A DNA stretch of 64,000 bases from CAZSDU01 sp964429135 (GTDB lineage: Bacteria > Bacteroidota > Bacteroidia > Bacteroidales > FEN-979): NCBI GenBank assembly GCA_964429135.1, contig CAYSAU010000001.1, forward strand, positions 186,001 through 250,000, read 5' to 3'. Position 1 is the stretch's first letter, and every line of letters begins with the position of its first letter. The notes beneath the pieces are model-generated. The model made no database searches, had not been told where the DNA came from, and saw nothing but the letters and a program-made list of their open reading frames with translations. The position numbers and the translations under genes are program-made. Shown here piece after piece: positions 34,603 to 43,145 of this stretch.

Positions 34603-35535
34603 ATGATCAAACGAACTCTCATTTTCAGCAATCCTGCCTATCTGAACTTACGGAATGGACAATTGATTGTGCGGTTACCCGAGGTAGAGAAGAATGATAC
34701 TCTAACCGAATCGTTTAAAAAAGAAGTTGTTACCACCATCCCAGTGGAGGATATCGGGGTAGTGATCATCGATCATAAGCAAGTAACAATTACACAAGGT
34801 TTGATGTCGGCTTTGATTGAAAACAATGCCTCTGTTATTGTATGCAACGATACGCATCATCCCGTCGGGCTGATGTTGCCCCTGGATATGCATAATATCC
34901 AGCACGAAAGGTTTAAGGCTCAAATTGAGGCTACGATCCCGTTAAAAAAGCAACTCTGGCAACAAACAGTGGAAGCGAAAATTAAAAACCAGGCTGCCAT
35001 GTTAAAAAAAGCCGGTTATGAACCGGGAAGGCTGCTCGCTTTTTCCAGGTCTGTTAAATCGGGAGATCCTGAAAATATTGAGGGTACAGCAGCACATTAT
35101 TATTGGAGCATGTTATTCAAAGATCATTTTGGTTTTAGCCGCGACCGGAATGGTGCCCCCCCAAACAACCTTCTTAATTACGGCTATGCCATCTTAAGAG
35201 CCATTACCGCCCGTTCGCTGGTGGGATCAGGTTTGCTTCCGACATTGGGCATACATCATTCAAATAAATATAATGCATATTGTCTGGCAGATGATATCAT
35301 GGAACCATACCGTCCCTTTTTAGATGATATTGTTTTCAGAATTGTTTCTTCCGGAACGGATTGTTCGGAACTTACGGTTGATTTAAAAAAACAATTGCTT
35401 GCTGTCTGTACTGTGGATATCTATTTTGAGGAAGAACACAGCCCGTTGATGGTTGGAATGCAACGTACCACAGCATCCCTGGCGCAGTGTTTTGAAGGGG
35501 AAAGGCGGAAAATAATTTACCCGGAACTAATATAA
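34603..35535 (+). CDS. cas1: CRISPR-associated endonuclease Cas1
   Basis: This 310-residue Cas1 integrates new spacers together with Cas2. The metal-binding catalytic residues are Glu160 (NIEGTAAHYYW), His219 (LGIHHSNKYNAYCLADD) and Glu234 (DIMEPYRP), all intact. The N-terminal beta domain has IPVEDIGVVIIDHKQVTIT. The ATG at 34603 is used; a TTG at 34588 overlaps the transposase stop. Its start is 11 bases after the RAYT gene and cas2 follows after 6 bases. Confidence 0.96.
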   Translation: MIKRTLIFSNPAYLNLRNGQLIVRLPEVEKNDTLTESFKKEVVTTIPVEDIGVVIIDHKQVTITQGLMSALIENNASVIVCNDTHHPVGLMLPLDMHNIQHERFKAQIEATIPLKKQLWQQTVEAKIKNQAAMLKKAGYEPGRLLAFSRSVKSGDPENIEGTAAHYYWSMLFKDHFGFSRDRNGAPPNNLLNYGYAILRAITARSLVGSGLLPTLGIHHSNKYNAYCLADDIMEPYRPFLDDIVFRIVSSGTDCSELTVDLKKQLLAVCTVDIYFEEEHSPLMVGMQRTTASLAQCFEGERRKIIYPELI

Positions 35536-35541
35536 CGAATC

Positions 35542-35895
35542 ATGGGTGACAACAATACTTCACTCAGTCGTTTGAATGAATATCGGATTTTGTGGATTCT
35601 CGTGTTTTTTGACCTGCCGGTTGTAAAGAAAAAAGATCGGAAAATTGCTGCACGTTTCCGTAAGGATATCATGCACAATGGATTTTCCATGTTCCAGTTT
35701 TCAATCTACCTTCGTCATTGTCCGAGCAGGGAAAACGCTGATGTTCATATCAAACGGGTGAAAAAACTCCTTCCCGAGAAAGGCCATGTCGGAATTCTGA
35801 CGGTCACCGACAAACAATTTGGCAGTATGGAATTATTTTATGGAAACAAGGAAACGGAACTTCCTGAAACCCCTCAGCAACTTGAGTTGTTTTAA
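35542..35895 (+). CDS. cas2: CRISPR-associated protein Cas2
   Basis: This 117-residue Cas2 forms the scaffold of the Cas1-Cas2 integrase. It has the ferredoxin-like opening RILWILVFFDLPV with the conserved Asp24, FRKDIMHNGFSMFQFSIYLRHC in the middle, and a C-terminal GILTVTDKQFGSMELFYG strand. It ends the cas operon; an intrinsic terminator-like hairpin lies 16 bases past its stop. Confidence 0.95.
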   Translation: MGDNNTSLSRLNEYRILWILVFFDLPVVKKKDRKIAARFRKDIMHNGFSMFQFSIYLRHCPSRENADVHIKRVKKLLPEKGHVGILTVTDKQFGSMELFYGNKETELPETPQQLELF

Positions 35896-35902
35896 TATAC
35901 AG

Positions 35903-35941
35903 GAAAAGAAAAGCCCCGCCACCCAAGCGGATAGCGGGACT
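35903..35941 (-). terminator. Terminator-like hairpin at the cas-proximal end of the array
   Basis: On the minus strand AGTCCCGC (35941-35934) pairs with GCGGGGCT (35919-35912, one T-G wobble) and is followed by TTTTCTTTT. It therefore reads best as the stop of a leftward array transcript. On the + strand the T-run is ten bases away, so it is a weaker terminator for the cas operon. Confidence 0.65.
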
Positions 35942-36009
35942 CTGAAACCACTTTTTTCTTTGTAAAAACCACATTTTTTATAGCAATATCAACTCTTTCG
36001 ACGATATAT

Positions 36010-37415
36010 GTTGTGGTTTCTATGTCAAAGATACAATCTGAAAGCAATTCACAACNNNNNNNNNNNNNNNNNNNNNNNNNNNNNNNNNNNNNNNNNNNNN
36101 NNNNNNNNNNNNNNNNNNNNNNNNNNNNNNNNNNNNNNNNNNNNNNNNNNNNNNNGTTGTGGTTTCTATGTCAAAGATACAATCTGAAAGCAATTCACAA
36201 CGAATGATTCCAGGCATAATTTACGTGAAGAGTTGTGGTTTCTATGTCAAAGATACAATCTGAAAGCAATTCACAACAACACCAAGTATAAACCAAAACA
36301 CCAAAACGTTGTGGTTTCTATGTCAAAGATACAATCTGAAAGCAATTCACAACAAACTGAAGCTGGTACCATCCATGCTCGGAGTTGTGGTTTCTATGTC
36401 AAAGATACAATCTGAAAGCAATTCACAACAAGTTTTTCTTATTGCTGTTCTCGTTGTCGGTTGTGGTTTCTATGTCAAAGATACAATCTGAAAGCAATTC
36501 ACAACTGATGTAAATTGGTCTGGATCATGGTCTAAGTTGTGGTTTCTATGTCAAAGATACAATCTGAAAGCAATTCACAACTAGAGGAAGAAGCACAAGC
36601 AGAAACAGTAGGTTGTGGTTTCTATGTCAAAGATACAATCTGAAAGCAATTCACAACCTGCAGCCAGGGTTTTGTTTGGCGATATCCGTTGTGGTTTCTA
36701 TGTCAAAGATACAATCTGAAAGCAATTCACAACCAGTCTGCTACGTGACTTGCAAGCGTATACGTTGTGGTTTCTATGTCAAAGATACAATCTGAAAGCA
36801 ATTCACAACTGTAAAAGTCTTTTCCAAAACTTCATTGTTGTTGTGGTTTCTATGTCAAAGATACAATCTGAAAGCAATTCACAACGACCGGACGATAGAG
36901 GATATTTTTAAAGGTGTTGTGGTTTCTATGTCAAAGATACAATCTGAAAGCAATTCACAACACGTCTTGCAATATTCTGCAAATGTCAATTGTTGTGGTT
37001 TCTATGTCAAAGATACAATCTGAAAGCAATTCACAACTAACATTGCGTTGTGGTTTAAAACGTTATCGTTGTGGTTTCTATGTCAAAGATACAATCTGAA
37101 AGCAATTCACAACGGCAGCCGGTTCACTGCTTGTCTTTTCCTGTTGTGGTTTCTATGTCAAAGATACAATCTGAAAGCAATTCACAACGGCTGATACAGA
37201 GGTGCCAAAATTAAAGGAGTTGTGGTTTCTATGTCAAAGATACAATCTGAAAGCAATTCACAACTGGGAATGAACTTGTCAAACGAAGAAATTGTTGTGG
37301 TTTCTATGTCAAAGATACAATCTGAAAGCAATTCACAACTCAAGGATGGTGAATTTGAGTTGAATGGTAGTTGTGGTTTCTATGTCAAAGATACAATCTG
37401 AAAGCAATTCACAAT
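36010..37415 (-). CRISPR. Type II-C CRISPR array, 18 visible 46-bp repeats, interrupted by an assembly gap
   Basis: Repeats are 46 bp and begin and end with the inverted hexamer GTTGTG/CACAAC. One repeat (36010-36055) precedes the gap and 17 follow (36156 to 37415) with 16 complete spacers of 29-30 bp and a period of about 76. All repeats appear identical except the last (37370-37415), whose final base is T instead of C. The tracrRNA anti-repeat shows that the crRNA-sense strand is minus (repeat opening GTTGTGAATTGC). In that sense each repeat contains TTG-N18-TATCTTTG, a Bacteroidota promoter. None of the spacers obviously matches other parts of this window. Confidence 0.98.
36056..36155. 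other. Assembly gap (100 N) inside the CRISPR array
   Basis: Exactly 100 N separate two complete repeats. This is the usual placeholder for an unknown length, so additional spacers are missing. Confidence 0.98.
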
Positions 37416-37467
37416 TAAAATGAATTATCCATTGATTGATTCCGATTACTTCTTTCCCTAATTTCAT

Positions 37468-37475
37468 TATATTTG
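37468..37475 (+). promoter_or_regulatory. -7 box upstream of the M16 peptidase gene
   Basis: TATATTTG on the + strand matches TAnnTTTG, 57 bases before the chosen ATG and 52 bases past the last CRISPR repeat. No -33 element was recognised. Confidence 0.4.
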
Positions 37476-37532
37476 CAGGGTAAATTCACCTCAATTCTTT
37501 TTTCTTCACGATTAACTTCAAACAAAGTCTTT

Positions 37533-40445
37533 ATGAAAAAATCGATTTCACAATTTGCAGTGTTATCATTTTTACTGCTTTTCAGCTTCAGTCTTCAGGC
37601 ACAAAAGAGTTACAAATATGATACTGTAGCGGGCGACCCCATCAAAGTCAGGATTTATACCCTTAATAACGGACTTAAAGTTTATCTTACCATTTATAAA
37701 GATGCTCCCCGCATCCAGACAGCCATTGCCGTGAGAACAGGGAGCAAGAATGACCCTTCGGATAATACGGGATTATCGCATTACCTTGAACATATGATGT
37801 TCAAAGGCAGTGATGAATTCGGAACCAAGGATTTCGTCAGTGAGAAAGTCCTGCTTGACCAGATTGAAGATAAATTTGAATTATATAAAAAGACTAGTGA
37901 TACTCTGATGAGGAAGAAGATTTATCACGAGATCGACAGCATTTCGGGTATTGCAGCCACTTTTGCCATTGCCAATGAATACGATAAATTACTGAGCGTG
38001 ATCGGCGCGAAGGGGACCAATGCTTTTACTTCTTTTGAAGAAACAGTGTACATCAACGACATACCCTCCAACAAGGTGAAGCAATGGCTGGAAATTGAAA
38101 AAGAACGCTTCCAGGATCCGGTGTTCAGACTTTTTCATACGGAACTTGAAACCGTTTATGAGGAAAAGAACATGAGCCTTGATTCAGATGATGATAAGGT
38201 TTTTGAAGCCTTATTTGCAGGCTTGTTCCCGACCAATACTTATGGCACCCAAACCACGATAGGTACCGTGGAACACCTGAAAAACCCTTCCCTGAAATCC
38301 TTGAAGGAATATTTTGCTGCCCGTTATGTTCCCAACAATATGGCTATTCTGATGTCGGGTGATTTTAACCCCGATGAGTTGATCAGGGAAATTGATGCCA
38401 CCTTTGGTCAGTTAAAGTCAAAACCGGTGAAGGAATATGTTCCGGCTGTTGAGAAAGCAATAACCTCCCCTGTCATCATTAATGTTACAGGCCCCGACGC
38501 CGAATCGGTGACCATAGGTTACCGCATGGGAGGCGCTGCTACTTCGGATGCCGATCTGGTAAAGGTTTTCAATATGATCCTGAGCAACAGTACAGCCGGC
38601 TTGATGGACCTCAACCTCAACCAGGCACAGAAAGTTCTGGAAGCAGGCGCTTTCTCTTATGTATTGAAAGATTATTCGGTGAATGTGTTTTATGGTAAAG
38701 CCAAGGAAGGTCAGTCACTGGAAGAAGTAAGCAAACTTATTCTGGAGCAGATCGAGATGGTGAAAAATGGCGAGTTCCCCGATTGGTTGATCCCGGCCAT
38801 CATCAACGACATCAAATTGAGTGAGATCCGGGCATCGGAAACCAACAGCGGCAGGGTGTTCAGCATGTTAAACGAGTTTATCCAGGAAATTCCCAGGGTG
38901 GAAGTGGTGAAAAACATTGAACGTCTTTCCAAGATCACCAAGAAGGATATCGTGGAATACGCCAAACGGGTTTACGGCGAAAATTATGTATTGGTTTATA
39001 AACACAATGGAACACCGGAAACGGTGAATAAGGTCGTTAAGCCCCACATTACCCCGGTAACCATGAACCGTGATGAGGAATCCGTTTTCATGAAGAAGAT
39101 CATGACGGAGTCAAGCAGTATGATTGAACCTGTTTTTATTGACTATGACAAGGATATTAAAAAATCGGTTATCAAAGATGGCATAGAAGTTCTGTATAAG
39201 GAAAATACTGAAACCTCCACTTTTTCTCTGATTTATCATTTCGAGATGGGGCAGAACAACAACCGTGCCTATGGAATCACGCTTGATTATCTGAAATATC
39301 TGGGGACCTCAAAATACAGTCCAAAGCAGATTCAGGAGGAATTTTACAAACTCGGATGCTCTTTCAACATCAGCAGCTCTGATCGTGAACTTTGGGTTTC
39401 CTTAGAAGGATTAAGCGAAAACATGACTAAGGCTATAGCCTTGTTTGAAAATCTGCTGGCAGATGCCCAGCCCAATGAAGAAGCGCTTGTTAACCTTGTG
39501 GCTGATGTAAAAAAACGCAGGGCTGACGATAAGTTGTCCAAGCAGGCCATACTTCGTTCAGCAATGACCAATTACGGGATCTATGGACCCAAATCGCCAT
39601 ATACGAATATTCTTTCCGATGCTGAACTCGATGCACTTCAGGCAAAAGAATTGATCAGCCTGATCCATGGACTGGAAGGATATCAGCATAAAATCCTTTA
39701 TTATGGACCTGAGACCCTTACTTCCCTGGCAAAAATATTGAATAAGGAACATCAGGTGCCCGCTGTTCTGAAACCTGTCCCTCCGGATGTCAAATTCGAG
39801 CAACAGGCAACGGATATCACCAAGGTTTACACAGTTGACTATGATATGAAGCAGGTGGAGATCATGATGCTGTCGAAATCGGTGGATTTTGATAAATCGC
39901 TGGTTCCCATGATCCGCTTATTCAACGAATATTTTGGCGGAAGTATGAATTCCATTGTTTTTCAGGAGATACGTGAATCCAAGGGTCTCGCTTACAGTGC
40001 ATATGCCGCTTACCGTCAGCCGCAGCGACTGGATCAGAATTTTTTCCTGATGGCTTATATCGGAACCCAGATAGATAAACTGCCGGAAGCCATGAAAGCC
40101 ATGATGGGGTTATTCAATGACATGCCTGAAAGCGAAAAGGCCATGAACTCCGCCAAAGAAGCTATCATCAATAAGATCCGTACCGAACGAATCACCAAAG
40201 CGCAAATCCTTTTCAGCTATCTTGGCGCAAAACGCCTGGGGTTGACCACGGATATCCGCAGGGATGTGTTTGAAAAAGTTCCTTCCCTGACTTTTGCTGA
40301 TCTGAAATCTTTTCAGGAAAAGTATGTGAAAAATAAAAATTTCAATATCATGGTTCTGGGGAAGAAGAAAGAGCTGGATTTAAATACACTTCAACTCTAT
40401 GGTGGCGTGAAAAGCCTAGAGTTAAAAGATATTTTCGGTTATTAG
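37533..40445 (+). CDS. M16 family zinc metallopeptidase (pitrilysin/PqqL-like), exported
   Basis: From the ATG at 37533 the protein is 970 residues with a signal peptide (KKSISQFAVLSFLLLFSFSLQAQ). A TTG at 37473 is in frame but places 20 residues before this signal. The first M16 domain has the inverted zinc motif HxxEH as HYLEH (His83, Glu86, His87), then TSFEETVYINDIPSN and the downstream YEEKNMSLDSDDDK with the third ligand Glu. A second, inactive M16 half begins near residue 540 and ends with FQEIRESKGLAYSAYAAYR. Such two-half enzymes degrade peptides in the periplasm. The gene directly follows the CRISPR array and is probably unrelated to it. Confidence 0.92.
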   Translation: MKKSISQFAVLSFLLLFSFSLQAQKSYKYDTVAGDPIKVRIYTLNNGLKVYLTIYKDAPRIQTAIAVRTGSKNDPSDNTGLSHYLEHMMFKGSDEFGTKDFVSEKVLLDQIEDKFELYKKTSDTLMRKKIYHEIDSISGIAATFAIANEYDKLLSVIGAKGTNAFTSFEETVYINDIPSNKVKQWLEIEKERFQDPVFRLFHTELETVYEEKNMSLDSDDDKVFEALFAGLFPTNTYGTQTTIGTVEHLKNPSLKSLKEYFAARYVPNNMAILMSGDFNPDELIREIDATFGQLKSKPVKEYVPAVEKAITSPVIINVTGPDAESVTIGYRMGGAATSDADLVKVFNMILSNSTAGLMDLNLNQAQKVLEAGAFSYVLKDYSVNVFYGKAKEGQSLEEVSKLILEQIEMVKNGEFPDWLIPAIINDIKLSEIRASETNSGRVFSMLNEFIQEIPRVEVVKNIERLSKITKKDIVEYAKRVYGENYVLVYKHNGTPETVNKVVKPHITPVTMNRDEESVFMKKIMTESSSMIEPVFIDYDKDIKKSVIKDGIEVLYKENTETSTFSLIYHFEMGQNNNRAYGITLDYLKYLGTSKYSPKQIQEEFYKLGCSFNISSSDRELWVSLEGLSENMTKAIALFENLLADAQPNEEALVNLVADVKKRRADDKLSKQAILRSAMTNYGIYGPKSPYTNILSDAELDALQAKELISLIHGLEGYQHKILYYGPETLTSLAKILNKEHQVPAVLKPVPPDVKFEQQATDITKVYTVDYDMKQVEIMMLSKSVDFDKSLVPMIRLFNEYFGGSMNSIVFQEIRESKGLAYSAYAAYRQPQRLDQNFFLMAYIGTQIDKLPEAMKAMMGLFNDMPESEKAMNSAKEAIINKIRTERITKAQILFSYLGAKRLGLTTDIRRDVFEKVPSLTFADLKSFQEKYVKNKNFNIMVLGKKKELDLNTLQLYGGVKSLELKDIFGY

Positions 40446-40475
40446 GCTTAAGGGACAAGGAAGAAGAAATATTCA

Positions 40476-42248
40476 TCAATCTTCTGAAAAATTTTTCAGC
40501 ATTTCCCGGTATTGGGAGAATACCGTAGCGCGGGAAATAAATCCAAGATATCTGCCTTCTTTGATAACCGGGAGGTTATAGCGTTCGTTTTGCTGAAACA
40601 ATTGAACTACCTCATCCATGGAATCATCCGGATCAATTGTACAGTCAGGGATAGTCATCAGGTCTTTTACGAAAGTCACTTCATAGAGGGAGGGATCAAA
40701 CATGATTTCGCGGATGTTATCGAGCATTACGATACCATAAAACCTGGCTTCATCACCCACCACGGGAAACACGTTCCTGGATGCCCTGGCTACGACTTTC
40801 ACCAGTTCACCCAGGCTAGCTTCAGGTGGAATGGTGGCGAAATTTGTTTCTATGAATTTCCGGGGGCTCATGAACGACAGTACGGCTTTATCTTTATCAT
40901 GGGTGATCAATTCTTTTCTTTCGGCAAGCTGACGGGTATAAATGGAATGTTTTTCAAAGAGATGGCAGATGAGGTAGGCCATGGTAGAAACGATGATGAG
41001 GGGAGTAAGCAACTGATATCCACCGGTGATTTCGGCGATGAGGAAAATGGCTGTCAGAGGTGCATGCATCACCCCGGCCATCACTCCGGCCATTCCCACC
41101 AGGATAAAGTTGCTGATGGCAATATCGAAACCGAAGACGGTATTCAAGAAAATGGAGAAGAAATAGCCGCAGATGGCGCCGACGAAAATAGATGGTGCAA
41201 ATGTCCCACCGATCCCTCCGCCGCCCTGGGTTATCGCCATGGCAACTACCTTCATTAAAATCAATCCAAAGACAACGAGAAGGAAAGACCAGTGATTTTC
41301 TTTGAGTGTACCAAACAAACTTGAGTTCCCAATAATTTCCCCATGCCCATGGATCACGTCTTTTAAAATCGTATAGCCTTCACCAAAAAGTGAGGGATAA
41401 GCAAAGATCAGCGCAGCCAAGGAAATACCTGCTATGGTGATGCTTACCGGAGCGCTGAATTTTTTCATAAGTTTTTCTATGGCCATGCTTCCGCGAATAA
41501 AATACACGGAAATTATTCCTGTGAAAATACCCAGCAGGATGAAGAAAGGGATATGACGCAGAAGGAAAGGGCTATTGAGCGAAAAGGAAAACAACACCTC
41601 ATTGCCCATCAGCAGGAAGGAGACAAGGGATGCGGTAACGGTAGCGATTAGCAGGGGGATGATGGTGGTCATAGTCAGGTCGAGCATGAGAATCTCAAGG
41701 GCAAAAATAGCTCCCGCGATCGGAGCTTCAAAAATTCCGGAAATGGCACCGGCAGCCCCACAGGCAATGAGCAAGGTGGTGATTTTATAATTCAGGCGGA
41801 ATATTCTTGCAAGGTTAGAGCCGATGGCTGAACCCGAAAGGACGATAGGCGCTTCAGGCCCGACAGAACCACCGAAACCCAGGGTGAGCGTACAGGCAAT
41901 AAGGGAAGAAAAAGTGTTGTGAGGTTTGATCCTGCTTCCGTTTTTGGAAATGGCATACAATACCTTACTTACCCCGTGGCTGATATTATCTTTGACGCCA
42001 TAGCGGATAAACAGGAGGGTGAGGATGATTCCGATTACCGGGAAGGCAAGATAAATGTAATACAGTCCATGGTAACTGAATCCATTGGTAAGAAAGTAGT
42101 TGGTATAATACAAGGTGTTCTTTAAGGTAACGGCGGCAAGCCCGCTTCCAATACCGACAATCACGCTCAGGATCAGCACAAACTGGCGCTGTTTGATGTG
42201 ACGCAATCGCCATACCAGGAGTTTTCCGGTAAGTGTTTTAGGGATCAT
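40476..42248 (-). CDS. ClC family chloride channel/transporter with C-terminal CBS pair
   Basis: This 590-residue protein has a ClC membrane domain of about ten helices (residues 20-435). It carries the signatures GFGGSVGPEAPIVLSGSAIG (the glutamate of GPEAP aligns with the gating Glu of GREGP) and GGGIGGTFAPSIFVGA. Two CBS domains follow (about 460-520 and 525-585), which commonly bind nucleotides and regulate gating. It moves chloride, or exchanges Cl- for H+, across the inner membrane. It is convergent with the M16 gene; a -7 box TACATTTG lies nine bases upstream of the start. Confidence 0.93.
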   Translation of the reverse strand: MIPKTLTGKLLVWRLRHIKQRQFVLILSVIVGIGSGLAAVTLKNTLYYTNYFLTNGFSYHGLYYIYLAFPVIGIILTLLFIRYGVKDNISHGVSKVLYAISKNGSRIKPHNTFSSLIACTLTLGFGGSVGPEAPIVLSGSAIGSNLARIFRLNYKITTLLIACGAAGAISGIFEAPIAGAIFALEILMLDLTMTTIIPLLIATVTASLVSFLLMGNEVLFSFSLNSPFLLRHIPFFILLGIFTGIISVYFIRGSMAIEKLMKKFSAPVSITIAGISLAALIFAYPSLFGEGYTILKDVIHGHGEIIGNSSLFGTLKENHWSFLLVVFGLILMKVVAMAITQGGGGIGGTFAPSIFVGAICGYFFSIFLNTVFGFDIAISNFILVGMAGVMAGVMHAPLTAIFLIAEITGGYQLLTPLIIVSTMAYLICHLFEKHSIYTRQLAERKELITHDKDKAVLSFMSPRKFIETNFATIPPEASLGELVKVVARASRNVFPVVGDEARFYGIVMLDNIREIMFDPSLYEVTFVKDLMTIPDCTIDPDDSMDEVVQLFQQNERYNLPVIKEGRYLGFISRATVFSQYREMLKNFSED

Positions 42249-42256
42249 TTCTGATG

Positions 42257-42264
42257 CAAATGTA
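42257..42264 (-). promoter_or_regulatory. -7 box of the ClC gene
   Basis: On the minus strand TACATTTG matches TAnnTTTG only nine bases before the ATG, so the mRNA would be nearly leaderless. No -33 element was seen. Confidence 0.35.
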
Positions 42265-42303
42265 ATATTTCATAAAAACTTTCTTTCTATGATCCTGAAT
42301 TAT

Positions 42304-42311
42304 TAATTTTG
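42304..42311 (+). promoter_or_regulatory. -7 box of the exonuclease III gene
   Basis: TAATTTTG on the + strand matches TAnnTTTG, 21 bases before the ATG. It is divergent with the ClC -7 box. Confidence 0.4.
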
Positions 42312-42331
42312 AAATTCAAGAATTTCAGTGT

Positions 42332-43099
42332 ATGAAAAGAATTGTATCCTATAATGTTAACGGTATTCGTTCTGCCTTAAGCAAGGGATTGATCGGGTGG
42401 ATCAAAGCAGTCAATCCGGATATTGTTTGTTTTCAGGAGACTAAGGCCCAGCCCGACCAGATCCCTGTCGAGGAATTTGAAGCGTTGGGTTTTCATCACT
42501 ACTGGTTTTCAGCAGTAAAAAAAGGATATAGTGGTGTTGGTTTGCTGAGCAAAGAAAAACCCGATCATGTGGATTTCGGGATGAATATACAGCGTTACGA
42601 TGATGAGGGCAGAACGATCATGGCACATTATGGCAGCAAAACGGTAATGAGTGTTTATCATCCTTCGGGTACCATGGGGGAAATTCGCCAGGAGTTTAAA
42701 ATGGTATGGCTGGAAGACTTCCTGAACTACATGACAGAACTCAGGAAAACCCGAAAGGATCTTATCATTGCCGGTGATTTTAATATTTGCCATCAACCGA
42801 TTGATATTCATGATCCTATCCGTAATGCCAACAGTTCTGGTTTTTTACCGGAGGAAAGAGAGTGGCTCAGCAGGTTTTTGGATAGCGGATTTATTGATTC
42901 GTTCAGGGTGTTCAATCATGAACCCCGTCAGTATACCTGGTGGAGCTTCCGGGCTGGAGCCAGGGCGAAAAATCTTGGCTGGCGAATTGATTACCAGATG
43001 GTCACTCCTTCGTTGAAACCGAAACTGATCAGGGCAGCCATTTTACCGGAAGCCAGGCATTCTGATCATTGTCCGACTTTACTGGAGCTTGATTTTTAG
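42332..43099 (+). CDS. xth: Exodeoxyribonuclease III (AP endonuclease family 1)
   Basis: This 255-residue enzyme cuts DNA at abasic sites and acts as a 3'-5' exonuclease in base excision repair, downstream of the Ung encoded at 4.7 kb. Motifs in order are YNVNGIRSALSKG, VCFQETKAQ (metal-binding Glu), SGVGLLSK, VYHPSG, IAGDFNICH, YTWWSFRAGARAKNLGWRIDY and the final ARHSDHCP with the catalytic His. All are intact and the length is standard. Confidence 0.97.
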   Translation: MKRIVSYNVNGIRSALSKGLIGWIKAVNPDIVCFQETKAQPDQIPVEEFEALGFHHYWFSAVKKGYSGVGLLSKEKPDHVDFGMNIQRYDDEGRTIMAHYGSKTVMSVYHPSGTMGEIRQEFKMVWLEDFLNYMTELRKTRKDLIIAGDFNICHQPIDIHDPIRNANSSGFLPEEREWLSRFLDSGFIDSFRVFNHEPRQYTWWSFRAGARAKNLGWRIDYQMVTPSLKPKLIRAAILPEARHSDHCPTLLELDF

Positions 43100-43112
43100 A
43101 CCCACCCCCGGT

Positions 43113-43138
43113 CCCCCTCCCTGCAGGCAGGGAGGGGG
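43113..43138. repeat. Perfect 12-bp inverted repeat between convergent genes
   Basis: CCCCCTCCCTGC and its complement GCAGGGAGGGGG flank AG. It lies between the stops of the exonuclease III gene and the minus-strand peptidase gene. There is no T-run, so it is more like a REP-type intergenic palindrome than a terminator. Confidence 0.7.
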
Positions 43139-43145
43139 CAGGAGT

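Noticed and set aside
36361..36383. Spacer similar to sequence just after cas9 (CTGAAGCTGGT), possible self-targeting
   Set aside because: The shared stretch is only about 11 bases of 30, too short for a protospacer match.
36013..37099. Open frames of 60-65 residues across the CRISPR array
   Set aside because: They arise from the repeat itself (VVSMSKIQSESNSQ recurs in each) and from the N gap; they are not genes.
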